Source of the DNA: Atopobium sp.
GTDB lineage: Bacteria; Actinomycetota; Coriobacteriia; Coriobacteriales; Atopobiaceae
Assembly (NCBI GenBank): GCA_015259035.1
Contig: JABZHC010000001.1
Location: 43,690-107,689, forward strand
DNA: 64,000 nucleotides
Reading direction: 5' to 3'
Shown: piece after piece, positions 54,408-63,250 of the stretch
Layout of the letters: every line of letters begins with the position of its first letter
Position numbering within the stretch: position 1 is the first letter of the stretch
Program-made: the position numbers and the translations under genes
The notes under the pieces: generated by a model
Database searches by the model: none
What the model saw: only the letters and a program-made list of their open reading frames with translations
Told to the model about the DNA's origin: nothing

Positions 54408-55388
54408 ATGAGCAAGTTTCTTGACCGTATGAAAGAAACCGCTAAGTCTGACGTAAAGACTATTGTTCTTCCAGAGGGCGAGGACCAGCGTACCATCGAT
54501 GCAGCTCAGAAGATTGTTGCAGAAGGTATTGCAAAGGTCATTATTCTTGGCGATCCTGAGCAGATTACTGTTCCAGGCGCAACGGTAGTAGACCCTGCTA
54601 CTGACGAGCGCCATGAGGCATATGCTCAGAAGTTTGCTGAACTTCGTGCTCGCAAGGGCGTCACCATTGAGGAAGCTCGCAAGCAGATGAACGACGCTAC
54701 CTACTTTGCAACCATGATGGTCAAGATGGGCGACGCTGACGGCCTGGTTTCTGGCGCTTGCCACTCTACCGCAAATACCCTAAGGCCTGCACTGCAGATC
54801 ATCAAGACTGCTCCTGGTACCAAGCTTGTTTCTGCATTCTTCATCATGAGCACCACTACTGACTTTGGTGAGGACGGCACCCTGCTCTTTGCTGACTGCG
54901 GCCTCAACATTGATCCATCTGCAGAGGAGCTCTCCGAGATTGCTCTTGCCTCCGCTGATTCTTGGCGCGCATTTATGAGCGATGAGCCTCGCGTTGCTAT
55001 GCTCTCCTACTCCACCATGGGCTCTGCTGGTGGCGCAACTGCCGAGAAGGTCCAGGAGGCCACAAAGCTTGCTCACGAGAAGAACGCTGAGCTTGCACTC
55101 GACGGCGATCTTCAGCTTGACGCAGCTCTTGTTCCTGAGGTTGGTAAGCTCAAGGCTCCATTCTCTAAGGTTGCAGGAAATGCAAACATCCTGGTCTTCC
55201 CTAACCTTGAGGCTGGCAACATTGGCTACAAGCTTGTTCAGCGCTTCAGTGGTGCTGAGGCATACGGTCCAATTCTTCAGGGCATTGCTCGTCCTGTCAA
55301 CGACCTCTCCCGTGGTTGCTCCGCTGACGACATTGTTGGCGTTGTTGCAATTACTGCTGTTCAGGCTCAGATGGCAGACAACAACTAG
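54408..55388 (+). CDS. pta: Phosphate acetyltransferase
   Basis: A 326-residue short-type Pta making acetyl phosphate from acetyl-CoA, the step after PFL. Seen: KTIVLPEGEDQRTIDAAQKI, GDADGLVSGACHSTANTLRPALQI, RVAMLSYSTMGSAGG, LVFPNLEAGNIGYKLVQRF and GPILQGIARPVNDLSRGC. Start at MSKFLDRM with GGAG seven bases upstream; the longer frame to 54357 lacks a site. ackA lies 3.8 kb away on the other strand rather than adjacent. Confidence 0.95.
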   Translation: MSKFLDRMKETAKSDVKTIVLPEGEDQRTIDAAQKIVAEGIAKVIILGDPEQITVPGATVVDPATDERHEAYAQKFAELRARKGVTIEEARKQMNDATYFATMMVKMGDADGLVSGACHSTANTLRPALQIIKTAPGTKLVSAFFIMSTTTDFGEDGTLLFADCGLNIDPSAEELSEIALASADSWRAFMSDEPRVAMLSYSTMGSAGGATAEKVQEATKLAHEKNAELALDGDLQLDAALVPEVGKLKAPFSKVAGNANILVFPNLEAGNIGYKLVQRFSGAEAYGPILQGIARPVNDLSRGCSADDIVGVVAITAVQAQMADNN

Positions 55389-55416
55389 TCTTTCTGCACT
55401 TCTAACTTGGTATACT

Positions 55417-55448
55417 AAGCCAGTCTCAAAAGAGGCTGGCTTATTCTT
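55417..55448 (+). terminator. Terminator after pta
   Basis: AAGCCAGTCTC-AAAA-GAGGCTGGCTT, an 11-bp stem with one G-T pair, is followed by ATTCTTT. It separates pta from the aldose epimerase gene. Confidence 0.75.
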
Positions 55449-55463
55449 TAGCTGGAGGCATTT

Positions 55464-56363
55464 ATGTCTGAAATTATTTCCATTTCTAGCAACTCTCTTA
55501 CCGCTTCAATTGACACCATGGGCGCGCAGCTCATGAGCTTACGCAAAGGTGAGTCAGAATACCTCTGGCAGGGAGATTCCAACTGGTGGCCAAGACGAGC
55601 TCCTATCCTCTTCCCCATTGTTGGTGTCTTAAAAGACAGCAAGGCAGAATCTGCGGAAGGCACCATCTCTCTTGCCCGTCATGGACTTGCTCGCCTCAAC
55701 CAGTTTGAGGTTGTCGAGCAGAGCGCCTCTTCTGTAACGCTCCAGCTAAAAAGTACCGACGAGACTCGCAAGGCCTACCCCTATGACTTTGAACTGAAGC
55801 TGATCTTCTCGGTAGCTGGTGATACGCTGACGCAAACGTATGAGGTCACCAATCCTGCAAACGTTGTACTGCCGTTTACCCTTGGCGCGCACCCGGCATT
55901 CAACATTCCGATCCCAGGTGTTGAGGCAGCTTCTTTGGACCAGTATCACCTCTTATTTACGCACTCCTGGACCAGCTACGGCCCTTCTATTACTGATGAG
56001 GGTCTTTGCGATTACGCAACTCCACAGAGGCTTATCGTGGACTCTGATACGCTTCCCCTGTCTTGGGAGCTTATTGATCGCGAGAAGACCATCACACTTG
56101 AAGATGTTCCTGATAGACGCATTACACTTGCGGCTAACGTAGAAGCATCGTCTGAGGCCCATGGCATTCAAATGGATTTTGAAGGCTTTGACTATCTGGG
56201 CATTTGGAGTGCTGCTCCTGGTTGTCCATTTGTTGCTCTTGAGCCATGGTGTGGCATTGCAGATACCGTTGATTGTGACGGCATCTTTGAGCACAAACCA
56301 GGCATCATAAGCCTTGAGCCTGGCCAAAGTATAGCTAAAACATTGAATATCAGGGTCTTCTAA
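55464..56363 (+). CDS. Aldose 1-epimerase family protein
   Basis: A 299-residue galactose mutarotase-like protein (LacX/YihR branch). Seen: ASIDTMGAQLMSLRKGESEYLWQGD, WPRRAPILFPIVGVL, RHGLARLNQFEV (active His), GAHPAFNIPIPG and the C-terminal CPFVALEPWCGIADTVD. It would equilibrate anomers of hexoses; the specific sugar is unknown. Ribosome site GGAGG before ATG. It overlaps the GNAT gene by one base (TAATG). Confidence 0.88.
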   Translation: MSEIISISSNSLTASIDTMGAQLMSLRKGESEYLWQGDSNWWPRRAPILFPIVGVLKDSKAESAEGTISLARHGLARLNQFEVVEQSASSVTLQLKSTDETRKAYPYDFELKLIFSVAGDTLTQTYEVTNPANVVLPFTLGAHPAFNIPIPGVEAASLDQYHLLFTHSWTSYGPSITDEGLCDYATPQRLIVDSDTLPLSWELIDREKTITLEDVPDRRITLAANVEASSEAHGIQMDFEGFDYLGIWSAAPGCPFVALEPWCGIADTVDCDGIFEHKPGIISLEPGQSIAKTLNIRVF

Positions 56364-56857
56364 TGCACATTAGAAGAGCTGCTGCTAAAGACCTAAGCGC
56401 TGTTGCAGATTTGTACGACACAGGTCGTCAGACTATGTATCAGCAAAATAACACGTTTCAATGGAATGAGAACTATCCTCTTTTAGAAGACGCTGTTGCT
56501 GATTATGAAAGATGTGGTCTTTTTGTAGTCGCTGAAGATGAAACATCTGAAGAAATTATTGGTTGTTTTTCGCTCTTACCCGGTCCTGACGAGGCATACG
56601 TCAATATTGCTGAAGGCGCTTGGATAAACAGCCTGGATTACGTTGTTATTCACCGAGTGGCTGTTAAATATACAGGCCACGGAATTGCCTCTTTTATATT
56701 CAATTGGATTTGCGAAAACTATTCAAACGTTCGCGCAGATACTCATGAAGCAAATGTCGCTATGACTACGACGCTTACACATGCTGGTTTTGTGTATTGC
56801 GGCAAGGTAGTTGGACACGATAAAACACCTCGTGACGCATTTCATTTTGTAGCCTAA
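56363..56857 (+). CDS. GNAT-family acetyltransferase
   Basis: A 164-residue N-acetyltransferase. Seen: IRRAAAKDLSAVADLYDTGRQ, FVVAEDETSEEIIGCFSLLPG, VIHRVAVKYTGHGIASFIFNWICE (acetyl-CoA loop region), ADTHEANVAMTTTLTHAGFVYCGKV. Translationally coupled to the epimerase. Unlike the other GNAT at 50134 it lacks the clear RxxGxG loop (YTGHGIAS), which is common in this family. Substrate unknown. Its downstream terminator has been split by an insertion. Confidence 0.82.
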   Translation: MHIRRAAAKDLSAVADLYDTGRQTMYQQNNTFQWNENYPLLEDAVADYERCGLFVVAEDETSEEIIGCFSLLPGPDEAYVNIAEGAWINSLDYVVIHRVAVKYTGHGIASFIFNWICENYSNVRADTHEANVAMTTTLTHAGFVYCGKVVGHDKTPRDAFHFVA

Positions 56858-56899
56858 TAGACAGCGAGAAATGCTTTGAACAAAAAGAGAGCCTGTGAA

Positions 56900-57360
56900 T
56901 GAACTGTCTCCCATTTCTTGGACACGAGAAATAGGAGGCAGTGCAAAACACACCTAAGTCAGATAATCTGTTAAAAAGACGTATACATGACGCTGAAAAT
57001 ACCTCTAATGTGCAGATTATCTTTATTAGGTGTGTAAAATGCCCGCATCTGAGCAGATTATCTGACTTAGGTGTGTTCCGTAGATACTGAATTTATCGAT
57101 AGTTAAATTTCTTATATAAGTCTATTCATATTTAAGCATATTAGATGAAGTTTATGCATAGAGATGCATATCAAGCAGTACGACCTCTAGCTGCCTGGCT
57201 ATCTTGATTAGGAACATGTCGATTCTTCAGCAGAACCTACCAAAGCTGCGCTATTTTGTACGCCAAGCCTAAAAGACGACGCTAACATGCTGCAGAATCA
57301 TAATCACCCGCATATGAACTGCCTCCCATTTCTTATGTCCAAGAAATGGGAGACAGTTCA
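56900..57360. mobile_element. Non-autonomous IS3-like element (MITE), 461 bp
   Basis: Both ends read inward as TGAACTGTCTCCCATTTCTT then GGAC and continue alike for about 45 bases, an inverted terminal repeat similar to the IS3/IS150 group (TGTACTG...CCCATTT.TTGGAC). The flanks are GAA (56897-56899) and GAA (57361-57363), a 3-bp target duplication usual for that family. It lies in the loop of a terminator. The 461 bases carry no transposase ORF, so it would be moved in trans. Each end is also internally palindromic (for example 57315-57360). Apart from this the gap 56858-57412 holds no gene. Confidence 0.7.
56948..57076. repeat. Nested 23-bp inverted repeat inside the element
   Basis: A perfect 23-bp inverted repeat starts ACACACCTAAGTCAG at 56948-56970 and ends at 57054-57076. 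A third, imperfect copy of the right arm lies at 57013-57035. This could be a second small element inserted into the first, or a regulatory hairpin; it has no obvious target duplication. Confidence 0.7.
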
Positions 57361-57412
57361 GAATAAATCTCACAGGCTCTTTTACGTTTAACTTACGTTG
57401 TTGTAGCGTGCG

Positions 57413-58963
57413 TTACTGAACGCGCTTCTTACCAAGAACACCAGCTGCAATAAGAACAGAAGATGCAGCTGCTACGGATACTGCAGCAAAGGAAGCATCA
57501 CCAGTTGAAGGAAGCTTAGGCTCCTTCTTCTTTGGCTGCTTTGGCTTCTTAGGAGTCTCTGAAGGTGGAGTGGTTGGAGTTGGAGGAATGTGAGTATTAG
57601 TAATAGTAAAGCCACTGGTAACATCACCTGTTACCTCTGCGGTATATCCCTCAACCTCGTCCTCAGCAACGGTGTACGTAATAGCTGTGGTAGTGCCAGC
57701 CTGATTCTTATCGAGGTTACTAAATGTTGCAGTCCAGCCATTTGCGTCAGAGAGAACCTCACTCTTACCAGTATCTACGCCGTCTGCATAAAGGTGTACG
57801 GTAACTGAAGTAGGACGAGTACCGTCAGCGTTATTTTGATCTTCCCAAACCTTGGATACAGAAACGCTTACCTGCTGCTCGCCAGTTGCAGTACCGGCAC
57901 CGCGAGGATTAATCCACCAACCTTCACGAGTGAAGTTATCGGTGTTGCCATCAAAATCAAGAGTTGCTCTATTGTCTACCTGGGTAACGTTGGCTGGAAC
58001 AATGGTCTTGTACTCAAGCCAGCAATCCTGGATAAGTGGTTGGAAACCAGCAAAGTTAACCTGATTATTGAGTCGAGCAAAATCAAGAGTGTAACCATTA
58101 GGAGTAAAGGTAATTGCAGGAAGGATCTGATCTGCAGAGAGAGTCTGAACAGCACCGTTAACAAGGTGGAGAACAAAAGAGTGCTTAAGATATGGACCAG
58201 CAAGCTCATCTGAAGGATTAACGCCAGTACCAGTAAGCTTTGATGCATCAACGGTATAAGGATTTACAATCTGATCCTTAACAGTGGCATTAAGCAGACC
58301 AACCTGGGTAATATCAGATGGAGTTAGGTTAACAACCCAGCTGGTAACGTAATAATCATTTCCAGTTGTAATAGTTGCACCAGAAGGAAGCGTATAGGTT
58401 GTCTCTGCAGTTGCGCCAGTTCTGTTGTACTTAGTAATTGCAGTATCCATTGCAGCAATAGAACCGCCATACGTCATGTTAAGGCTGGTGTTACCAATAT
58501 TGAGCGTAGTGCTGCCATTGCCTCTCTGTGCAATTGCGCTTGACCAATTGAGCGAGAAAGACATCTGGCCATGAACGTTAAGAAGACCCGCAATATTGTT
58601 ATTGAAGGTAACAGTCATGGTATTAGGGTTACTGGTAGGAGTTGCCGTACCAACAGAAATACTATTTCCGTTTGCATCTACACCCATAACCTCAAAAGGA
58701 GCTGGAGTATTATTCTCTAGCTCTGGAGGAAGCATAATAGTAAAGGTATCACCTGGTTGTACAGGGGCACCATTGTTGAGCGCATAATCAAAATTTACAC
58801 GCACGTTACTACCAACTAATGTTGTATAGCTAGCATTTGAAATAGTTGGTGTGTACTCAACAGCTTGTGCCTTTGTGTTGAATACAGTGAGCGCAGCAAA
58901 TACAGTGAGCACAAACATAACCGCAAAGCTCAAAGACCTGCTAACTAAACCCTTAGACTGCAT
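57413..58963 (-). CDS. LPXTG-anchored surface adhesin with Cna-type repeat
   Basis: A 516-residue secreted wall protein. A Gram-positive signal peptide ends near FNTKAQA; the N-terminal 340 residues look like the Ig-fold adhesive region of Sdr/Cna proteins (DTFTIMLPPELENNTPAPF); then one Cna-B domain (VSVSKVWEDQNNADGTRPTS to TSGFTITNTH), a Pro/Lys/Thr wall spacer, the sortase motif LPSTG, a hydrophobic stretch and KKRVQ. Start is ATG after GAGGAG (58963), not the upstream GTG. No sortase gene is nearby. Probably mediates attachment of the cell to host or to other bacteria. Confidence 0.9.
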   Translation of the reverse strand: MQSKGLVSRSLSFAVMFVLTVFAALTVFNTKAQAVEYTPTISNASYTTLVGSNVRVNFDYALNNGAPVQPGDTFTIMLPPELENNTPAPFEVMGVDANGNSISVGTATPTSNPNTMTVTFNNNIAGLLNVHGQMSFSLNWSSAIAQRGNGSTTLNIGNTSLNMTYGGSIAAMDTAITKYNRTGATAETTYTLPSGATITTGNDYYVTSWVVNLTPSDITQVGLLNATVKDQIVNPYTVDASKLTGTGVNPSDELAGPYLKHSFVLHLVNGAVQTLSADQILPAITFTPNGYTLDFARLNNQVNFAGFQPLIQDCWLEYKTIVPANVTQVDNRATLDFDGNTDNFTREGWWINPRGAGTATGEQQVSVSVSKVWEDQNNADGTRPTSVTVHLYADGVDTGKSEVLSDANGWTATFSNLDKNQAGTTTAITYTVAEDEVEGYTAEVTGDVTSGFTITNTHIPPTPTTPPSETPKKPKQPKKKEPKLPSTGDASFAAVSVAAASSVLIAAGVLGKKRVQ

Positions 58964-59109
58964 GATGCTCCTCACAGCTAGTTCAAAGATTTATTTATCT
59001 GCACACAAATATCTGTACAAAACAATAAAATTTCTTTGAAACTCTAACTTCTTACTTAAAAATATAAAGTTCTAAAGTAGTCATGTCAAAGAACTATCTA
59101 TATCTCCAT

Positions 59110-59149
59110 AAAAAAACTCCCACACGAAGTGCGGGAGTTAATATTTTTT
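59110..59149. terminator. Terminator after ackA
   Basis: AACTCCCACAC-GAA-GTGCGGGAGTT, an imperfect 11-bp stem, has AAAAAA on its left side, the T run in the minus direction, and ATATTTTTTT on the right. It ends ackA and lies upstream of the adhesin gene. The DNA 58964-59109 is AT-rich and probably carries the adhesin promoter. Confidence 0.85.
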
Positions 59150-59166
59150 TGGATTGTAAGGAAAGC

Positions 59167-60336
59167 CTACTTACCCAGAAGCTCCTGAACATCAAGAGCG
59201 ATCATGTACTCCTCGTTGGTAGGTACAACCAGGACGCGTACCTTTGAATCTGGAGCAGAGATGTCACGGATTTCACCGGAGCGAACCTTGTTCTTCTCCT
59301 CATCAATCTTGACACCCATCCACTCAAGCTCTTTGACAACCCCAAGACGCATCTCGTCGGAGTTCTCACCAATACCAGCAGAGAATGCCATGGTATCAAA
59401 ACCGTGCATAGCCTGAGCCATCTCCATGATGAGCTGAGACGTACGATAATAGAACATATCAAGTGCAAGCAGGCAGTCCTTATCGCCAGCGTGAGCGCCA
59501 TCCTCAATATCACGAGAATCGGAATGACCAGACAGAGCGAGAAGGCCAGACTGCTTGTTCATCATAGTGTCAATCTCATCGATGGAGTAACCACCAACGC
59601 GAGAGAGATAGAAGACAGTAGCTGGGTCAATAGTGCCGCAACGAGTGCCCATGATAAGGCCGTCAAGTGGAGTAAGGCCCATGGTGGTCTCAAGATCGCG
59701 ACCATCCTCAATAGCGGAAAGAGAAGCACCAGAACCAAGGTGGCAGCTAACCAGCTTGTGAGTCTGACCGTTGGTAAACTCATTGGTTGCGCGCCAAATG
59801 TAGCGGTGAGAAGTACCGTGAGCGCCGTATTTGCGGACGTGGTACTTATCAACAACATCGCGAGGAAGAGCATAGCGATGTGCCTTCTCTGGCATATTGA
59901 AGTGGAAAGAAGTATCGCAAACGATTACATTGCCGACCTCTGGGAAGAGCTCGCGGCAAATCTCAATAACATCAGCCTCAGCATAGTTATGAAGAGGAGC
60001 AAGTGGAGCAACCTCACGAACCTGAGCCAAGACCTTATCGTCTACAACAGCAGACTCTGGGAAGTACCAACCACCCTGAACAACACGGTGACCAATGCCA
60101 TCGATTGGCTTATCAATAGTCTTAAGGATGTCAAAGACATGCTTAATAGCAGTCTTGTGATCAGGAAGAGCAACCTCAAGCTTCTGCTTCTCTCCACCAA
60201 GCTCCTCGTGACCAACAAAAGAACCTTCGATACCGATACGCTCGCAGTTTCCTTTTGCGTAAACCTCGCGGGTGTCAACGTCAAGAAGCTGATACTTAAG
60301 AGATGAGCTACCTGCGTTGATAACCAGTACGTTCAT
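59167..60336 (-). CDS. ackA: Acetate kinase
   Basis: A 389-residue enzyme making ATP from acetyl phosphate and ADP, the last step of the PFL-Pta-Ack route. Seen: MNVLVINAGSSSLKYQLLD, GIGHRVVQGGWYF, CDTSFHFNMPEKAHRYALP, GAHGTSHRYI, LVSCHLGSGASLSAI, GLTPLDGLIMGTRCG and AFSAGIGENS. Good site GAGGAG before ATG. It is separate from pta. Confidence 0.97.
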   Translation of the reverse strand: MNVLVINAGSSSLKYQLLDVDTREVYAKGNCERIGIEGSFVGHEELGGEKQKLEVALPDHKTAIKHVFDILKTIDKPIDGIGHRVVQGGWYFPESAVVDDKVLAQVREVAPLAPLHNYAEADVIEICRELFPEVGNVIVCDTSFHFNMPEKAHRYALPRDVVDKYHVRKYGAHGTSHRYIWRATNEFTNGQTHKLVSCHLGSGASLSAIEDGRDLETTMGLTPLDGLIMGTRCGTIDPATVFYLSRVGGYSIDEIDTMMNKQSGLLALSGHSDSRDIEDGAHAGDKDCLLALDMFYYRTSQLIMEMAQAMHGFDTMAFSAGIGENSDEMRLGVVKELEWMGVKIDEEKNKVRSGEIRDISAPDSKVRVLVVPTNEEYMIALDVQELLGK

Positions 60337-60469
60337 GTGACTCCTCTTTCCGTGAAGCAGTGCAGACTATTAAGTCTTTCTCTCCTACTTCAAATAAACA
60401 TAACCGCATGACATCATAAACCCCAAGATACCCTGGAGTTAAATAGACAAGCAAAAAACTTGAATATTT

Positions 60470-60814
60470 TTATTTACAGCCCATTGAATCATCCAACTGC
60501 TTGCCACCTAAAACGTGGAAGTGGACGTGGTTGATTGACTGTCCGCCGTGTTCTCCGGTGTTGGTAATAACACGGAATCCAGTCTCTTTAATCCCAGTCT
60601 TTTCTGTTACAGCAGCTATAGCCTTAGTAACACTCTCAAGGGTTGCAGCAGGAATGCCATCAATGATGTTGTCGTAGTGGTTCTTTGGTACAACAAGAAC
60701 ATGCACAGGCGTAAGAGGATTTAGGTCATTAAAAGCTACAACGTTTTCATCCTCATAGAGAAACTCTGTAGGGATTTCTTTGTTAGCAAGCTTACAAAAA
60801 ATGCAATCAGACAT
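60470..60814 (-). CDS. HIT-family nucleotide hydrolase
   Basis: A 114-residue HIT protein of the Hint type, hydrolysing nucleoside phosphoramidates and related compounds. Seen: CIFCKLANKEIPTEFLYEDENVVAFNDLNPLTPVHVLVVPK and the active triad NHVHFHVLGG (HxHxH). The gene ends after the usual short C-terminus (KQLDDSMGCK). It lies 10 bases after the xseB stop. Confidence 0.94.
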   Translation of the reverse strand: MSDCIFCKLANKEIPTEFLYEDENVVAFNDLNPLTPVHVLVVPKNHYDNIIDGIPAATLESVTKAIAAVTEKTGIKETGFRVITNTGEHGGQSINHVHFHVLGGKQLDDSMGCK

Positions 60815-60824
60815 AACCTCTCCT

Positions 60825-61088
60825 TTACTCGTCTAAATATGCAGTAGAAGGTGCTGCGGTTGTATCAGTAATTGCAGCTCCTGCCTGGGACTCATCAAGT
60901 AGGACCTTAACCTTCTGCTCTGCAGTATCAAGCCTTCCACGAAGATCCTTTACCAGCTCAACGCCACGAGCATACAGAGCCAAAGACTCCTCGAGCTCCA
61001 AGTCTGTGCCCTCAAGCTTACGGACAATCTGCTCAAGCTCGATGGAGGCGTCTTTAAAAGTAAGCTCTTCAGTCTTCTTAGTATCCAT
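60825..61088 (-). CDS. xseB: Exodeoxyribonuclease VII small subunit
   Basis: An 87-residue subunit of the ssDNA exonuclease. Seen: LTFKDASIELEQIVRKLEGTDLELEESLALYARGVELVKDLRGRLDTAEQKVKVL, the family pattern of two helices. An extra 20-residue tail follows (SQAGAAITDTTAAPSTAYLDE). It starts 14 bases after xseA. Confidence 0.94.
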   Translation of the reverse strand: MDTKKTEELTFKDASIELEQIVRKLEGTDLELEESLALYARGVELVKDLRGRLDTAEQKVKVLLDESQAGAAITDTTAAPSTAYLDE

Positions 61089-61102
61089 GTTGTTCCCCTT
61101 AT

Positions 61103-62452
61103 CTATGAAAGTTCAATGTCAGAAACAGTTGCCTTAATTGTTCCATCCGTCATTTTGACCAGCAAAGAGTCTCCAACCGAGGCGTCTTTGGCCGTTTTAA
61201 TGACAGACCCCTTTTCATCTTGAACATACGCATATCCCCTTGTAAGAACCTTTAGAGGAGAAAGTGCGTCTAATTTTCCTGCAAGCGAAGACAGCAAAGC
61301 CTCATGTGGATGGAGCATGGCAGCGCTAGCTCTGGTTAGCCTTTGTGACTCAACAGAAAGCGTCTCTTTCTTTCTTACAAGAAGCGCTGGCAGAGCGTCC
61401 AAAAGCCTTTGCTCAGTCTGATTAAGGTCTTCTGTTCTTGTTGAAATAATATAAGCAGGGTCTTTCAAACAAGGACGATCTGATAGCTTCTCTAGCTGGT
61501 ACTGTTTACTTGCTAGAGCATTTTTCATTGCCAAGTTAGAGCGTTGCTCAACAGTTATAAGTCCCGTTTTATAGAACTGCAAAATCTTTCTTGTAGCATT
61601 TCCAAGGCGAGAAATTCTGTTGTTAAACGTAGTTTGTAACTCACTAATAGCGGGAGCCACGGACTCTGCAGCAGCAGTTGGCGTTGAAGTTCTTCTATCA
61701 GAAACCATATCTGCAATGGTGGTATCGGGCTCATGACCAATACCCGTGATAACAGGAACTGGACATGCAGCAATGGCGCGAGCCACTCCCTCATCATTGA
61801 AGCACATAAGATCTTCGAATGAGCCACCTCCACGTACCAGCAAGATTGCATCTGGCCGTGTAGTTGCAGCAACCTGGAGAGCTCTAATAATAGTTGCAGG
61901 TGCATGAGTACCCTGAACAGCACAGCCAGACACCTCAAGCTCTACAAGAGGGTTTCTGCGCGCAAGCGTACGCTTAACATCATCAATGACGCTACCAGAA
62001 AGTGAGGTAACTACACCAATGCGTGTACAAAACTCTGGAATGTAGCGCTTTCTGGAAATATCTGTAAGACCTTCTTTTTCTAGCTTTTTAGCAAGCTGTG
62101 CCACCTTTTGGCGAAGGTCTCCTTCTCCGGCGATCTGAATAGTACGCGCATGAAAAGAAAGCTTGCCACTTGAAGCGTAAATATCAAACTTTCCTGTCAT
62201 CTGGATTTTCATGCCGTCTTGCAACGTAATGCCACTAGCAGCATAAATCTTTGACCAGACAATAACTGCCATAGAACTAACAGGGTCTTTTACGTCAAAG
62301 TAACAATGCCCAGACTTGTAGTTTGGACCCCTAAATCCAGAGACCTCTCCAACCACCGTCATAGATGGCATTGAGGCAACTTCATTTTTTGCAAACAGCA
62401 CCGCATCAGATACCGAAAGAACAGAATCTTCTTTCTCTTGAATCTGATCCAT
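61103..62452 (-). CDS. xseA: Exodeoxyribonuclease VII large subunit
   Basis: A 449-residue catalytic subunit. N-terminal OB-fold (MTVVGEVSGFRGPNYKSGHCYFDVKD), then the core: IGVVTSLSGSVIDDVKRTLARRNPLVELEV, LLVRGGGSFEDLMCFNDEGVARAIAACPVPVITGIGHEPDTTIADMVSDRRTSTPTAAAE, then a long coiled-coil and C-terminal LSPLKVLTRGYAYVQDE. It is a normal length and complete. Confidence 0.96.
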   Translation of the reverse strand: MDQIQEKEDSVLSVSDAVLFAKNEVASMPSMTVVGEVSGFRGPNYKSGHCYFDVKDPVSSMAVIVWSKIYAASGITLQDGMKIQMTGKFDIYASSGKLSFHARTIQIAGEGDLRQKVAQLAKKLEKEGLTDISRKRYIPEFCTRIGVVTSLSGSVIDDVKRTLARRNPLVELEVSGCAVQGTHAPATIIRALQVAATTRPDAILLVRGGGSFEDLMCFNDEGVARAIAACPVPVITGIGHEPDTTIADMVSDRRTSTPTAAAESVAPAISELQTTFNNRISRLGNATRKILQFYKTGLITVEQRSNLAMKNALASKQYQLEKLSDRPCLKDPAYIISTRTEDLNQTEQRLLDALPALLVRKKETLSVESQRLTRASAAMLHPHEALLSSLAGKLDALSPLKVLTRGYAYVQDEKGSVIKTAKDASVGDSLLVKMTDGTIKATVSDIELS

Positions 62453-62454
62453 TA

Positions 62455-63141
62455 CTAGTTCCTGCTTCTGGAAGAACCAAGCAGATATAGAAGCTGGAGT
62501 GCAGAAACCATTGCAGCAGCTACGTAAGTAAGAGCAGCGGCAATCAGTACCTTTTTAGCGCCATTGTAGTCAAAGCCTGCAGGAGCATTTGCCTTCAAAA
62601 AGGCTAATCCACGCCTTGAAGCATCAATCTCTACAGGAAGCGTAACTATATGGAACAAGAAGGTAAATGCATACAGCCAAATTGCTAGCACAGTCATGCC
62701 TGAAACATTTAGCAAGACACCAGCAATAAAGACATAAATCCATGCTGCGGATGCTAAATTAACAACAGGAACAAGAGCGGAACGAACGCGAGATGGCATG
62801 TACAGCTTAGCGGTCTGAACAGCATGACCCGCTTCGTGACAAGAAACAGCAACTGAAGCTACGCTACCCTCAGAGAAGTTTGCATCAGAGAGGTGCAGGC
62901 AATTGTCACGTGGATCAAAGTTATCGGTGAGCTCACCAGAAATTCTCTTAATGCCAACATTAGCTGCTCCGTTAGTGTCCATCATGGTACGAGCAACTGA
63001 AGCGCCAGTGGCATTAAACCCAGAGGGAACTAAAGAATACTTTTTAAATTCATGTTTGATGTACCACTGGGTACCCAATCCGAGCACCAACGAGGCAACT
63101 ACTAGAACAACGTATGGGATAAACGCACCTGAGTAATACAT
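62455..63141 (-). CDS. Membrane zinc metallopeptidase (YugP-like)
   Basis: A 228-residue membrane peptidase family (Zn_peptidase_2). N-terminal hydrophobic segment (VVLVVASLVLGLGTQWYI), then VAVSCHEAGHAVQTAKLYMPSRVRSALVPVVNLAS with the HEAGH zinc motif, then three more hydrophobic segments. Homologue YugP has no assigned role. It precedes xseA by two bases. Confidence 0.88.
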   Translation of the reverse strand: MYYSGAFIPYVVLVVASLVLGLGTQWYIKHEFKKYSLVPSGFNATGASVARTMMDTNGAANVGIKRISGELTDNFDPRDNCLHLSDANFSEGSVASVAVSCHEAGHAVQTAKLYMPSRVRSALVPVVNLASAAWIYVFIAGVLLNVSGMTVLAIWLYAFTFLFHIVTLPVEIDASRRGLAFLKANAPAGFDYNGAKKVLIAAALTYVAAAMVSALQLLYLLGSSRSRN

Positions 63142-63250
63142 GTTTTTCTCCTATCTATGTATAAAGATGAGTATACCCAACTCACCGGACAAAAAGTCAG
63201 GTTTGCAAGAGTAATCGGTAGCTACTTGTTCTTAAGCTTAGGAGCTGCTT

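Larger units (their letters stand above)
56888..57383. terminator. Convergent terminator split by an insertion
   Basis: AGAGCCTGTGA (56888-56898) and TCACAGGCTCT (57370-57380) plus TTT are the two halves of one hairpin. Removing 56900-57360 and one GAA copy restores an 11-bp stem with a 7-base loop ATAAATC and T runs on both sides, a bidirectional terminator between the plus-strand GNAT and the minus-strand adhesin gene. Confidence 0.75.

Noticed and set aside
57315..57360. Palindrome as a stand-alone CRISPR or REP repeat
   Set aside because: Only two related copies with non-regular spacing and no spacers; end-of-element with GAA target duplication is a better explanation.
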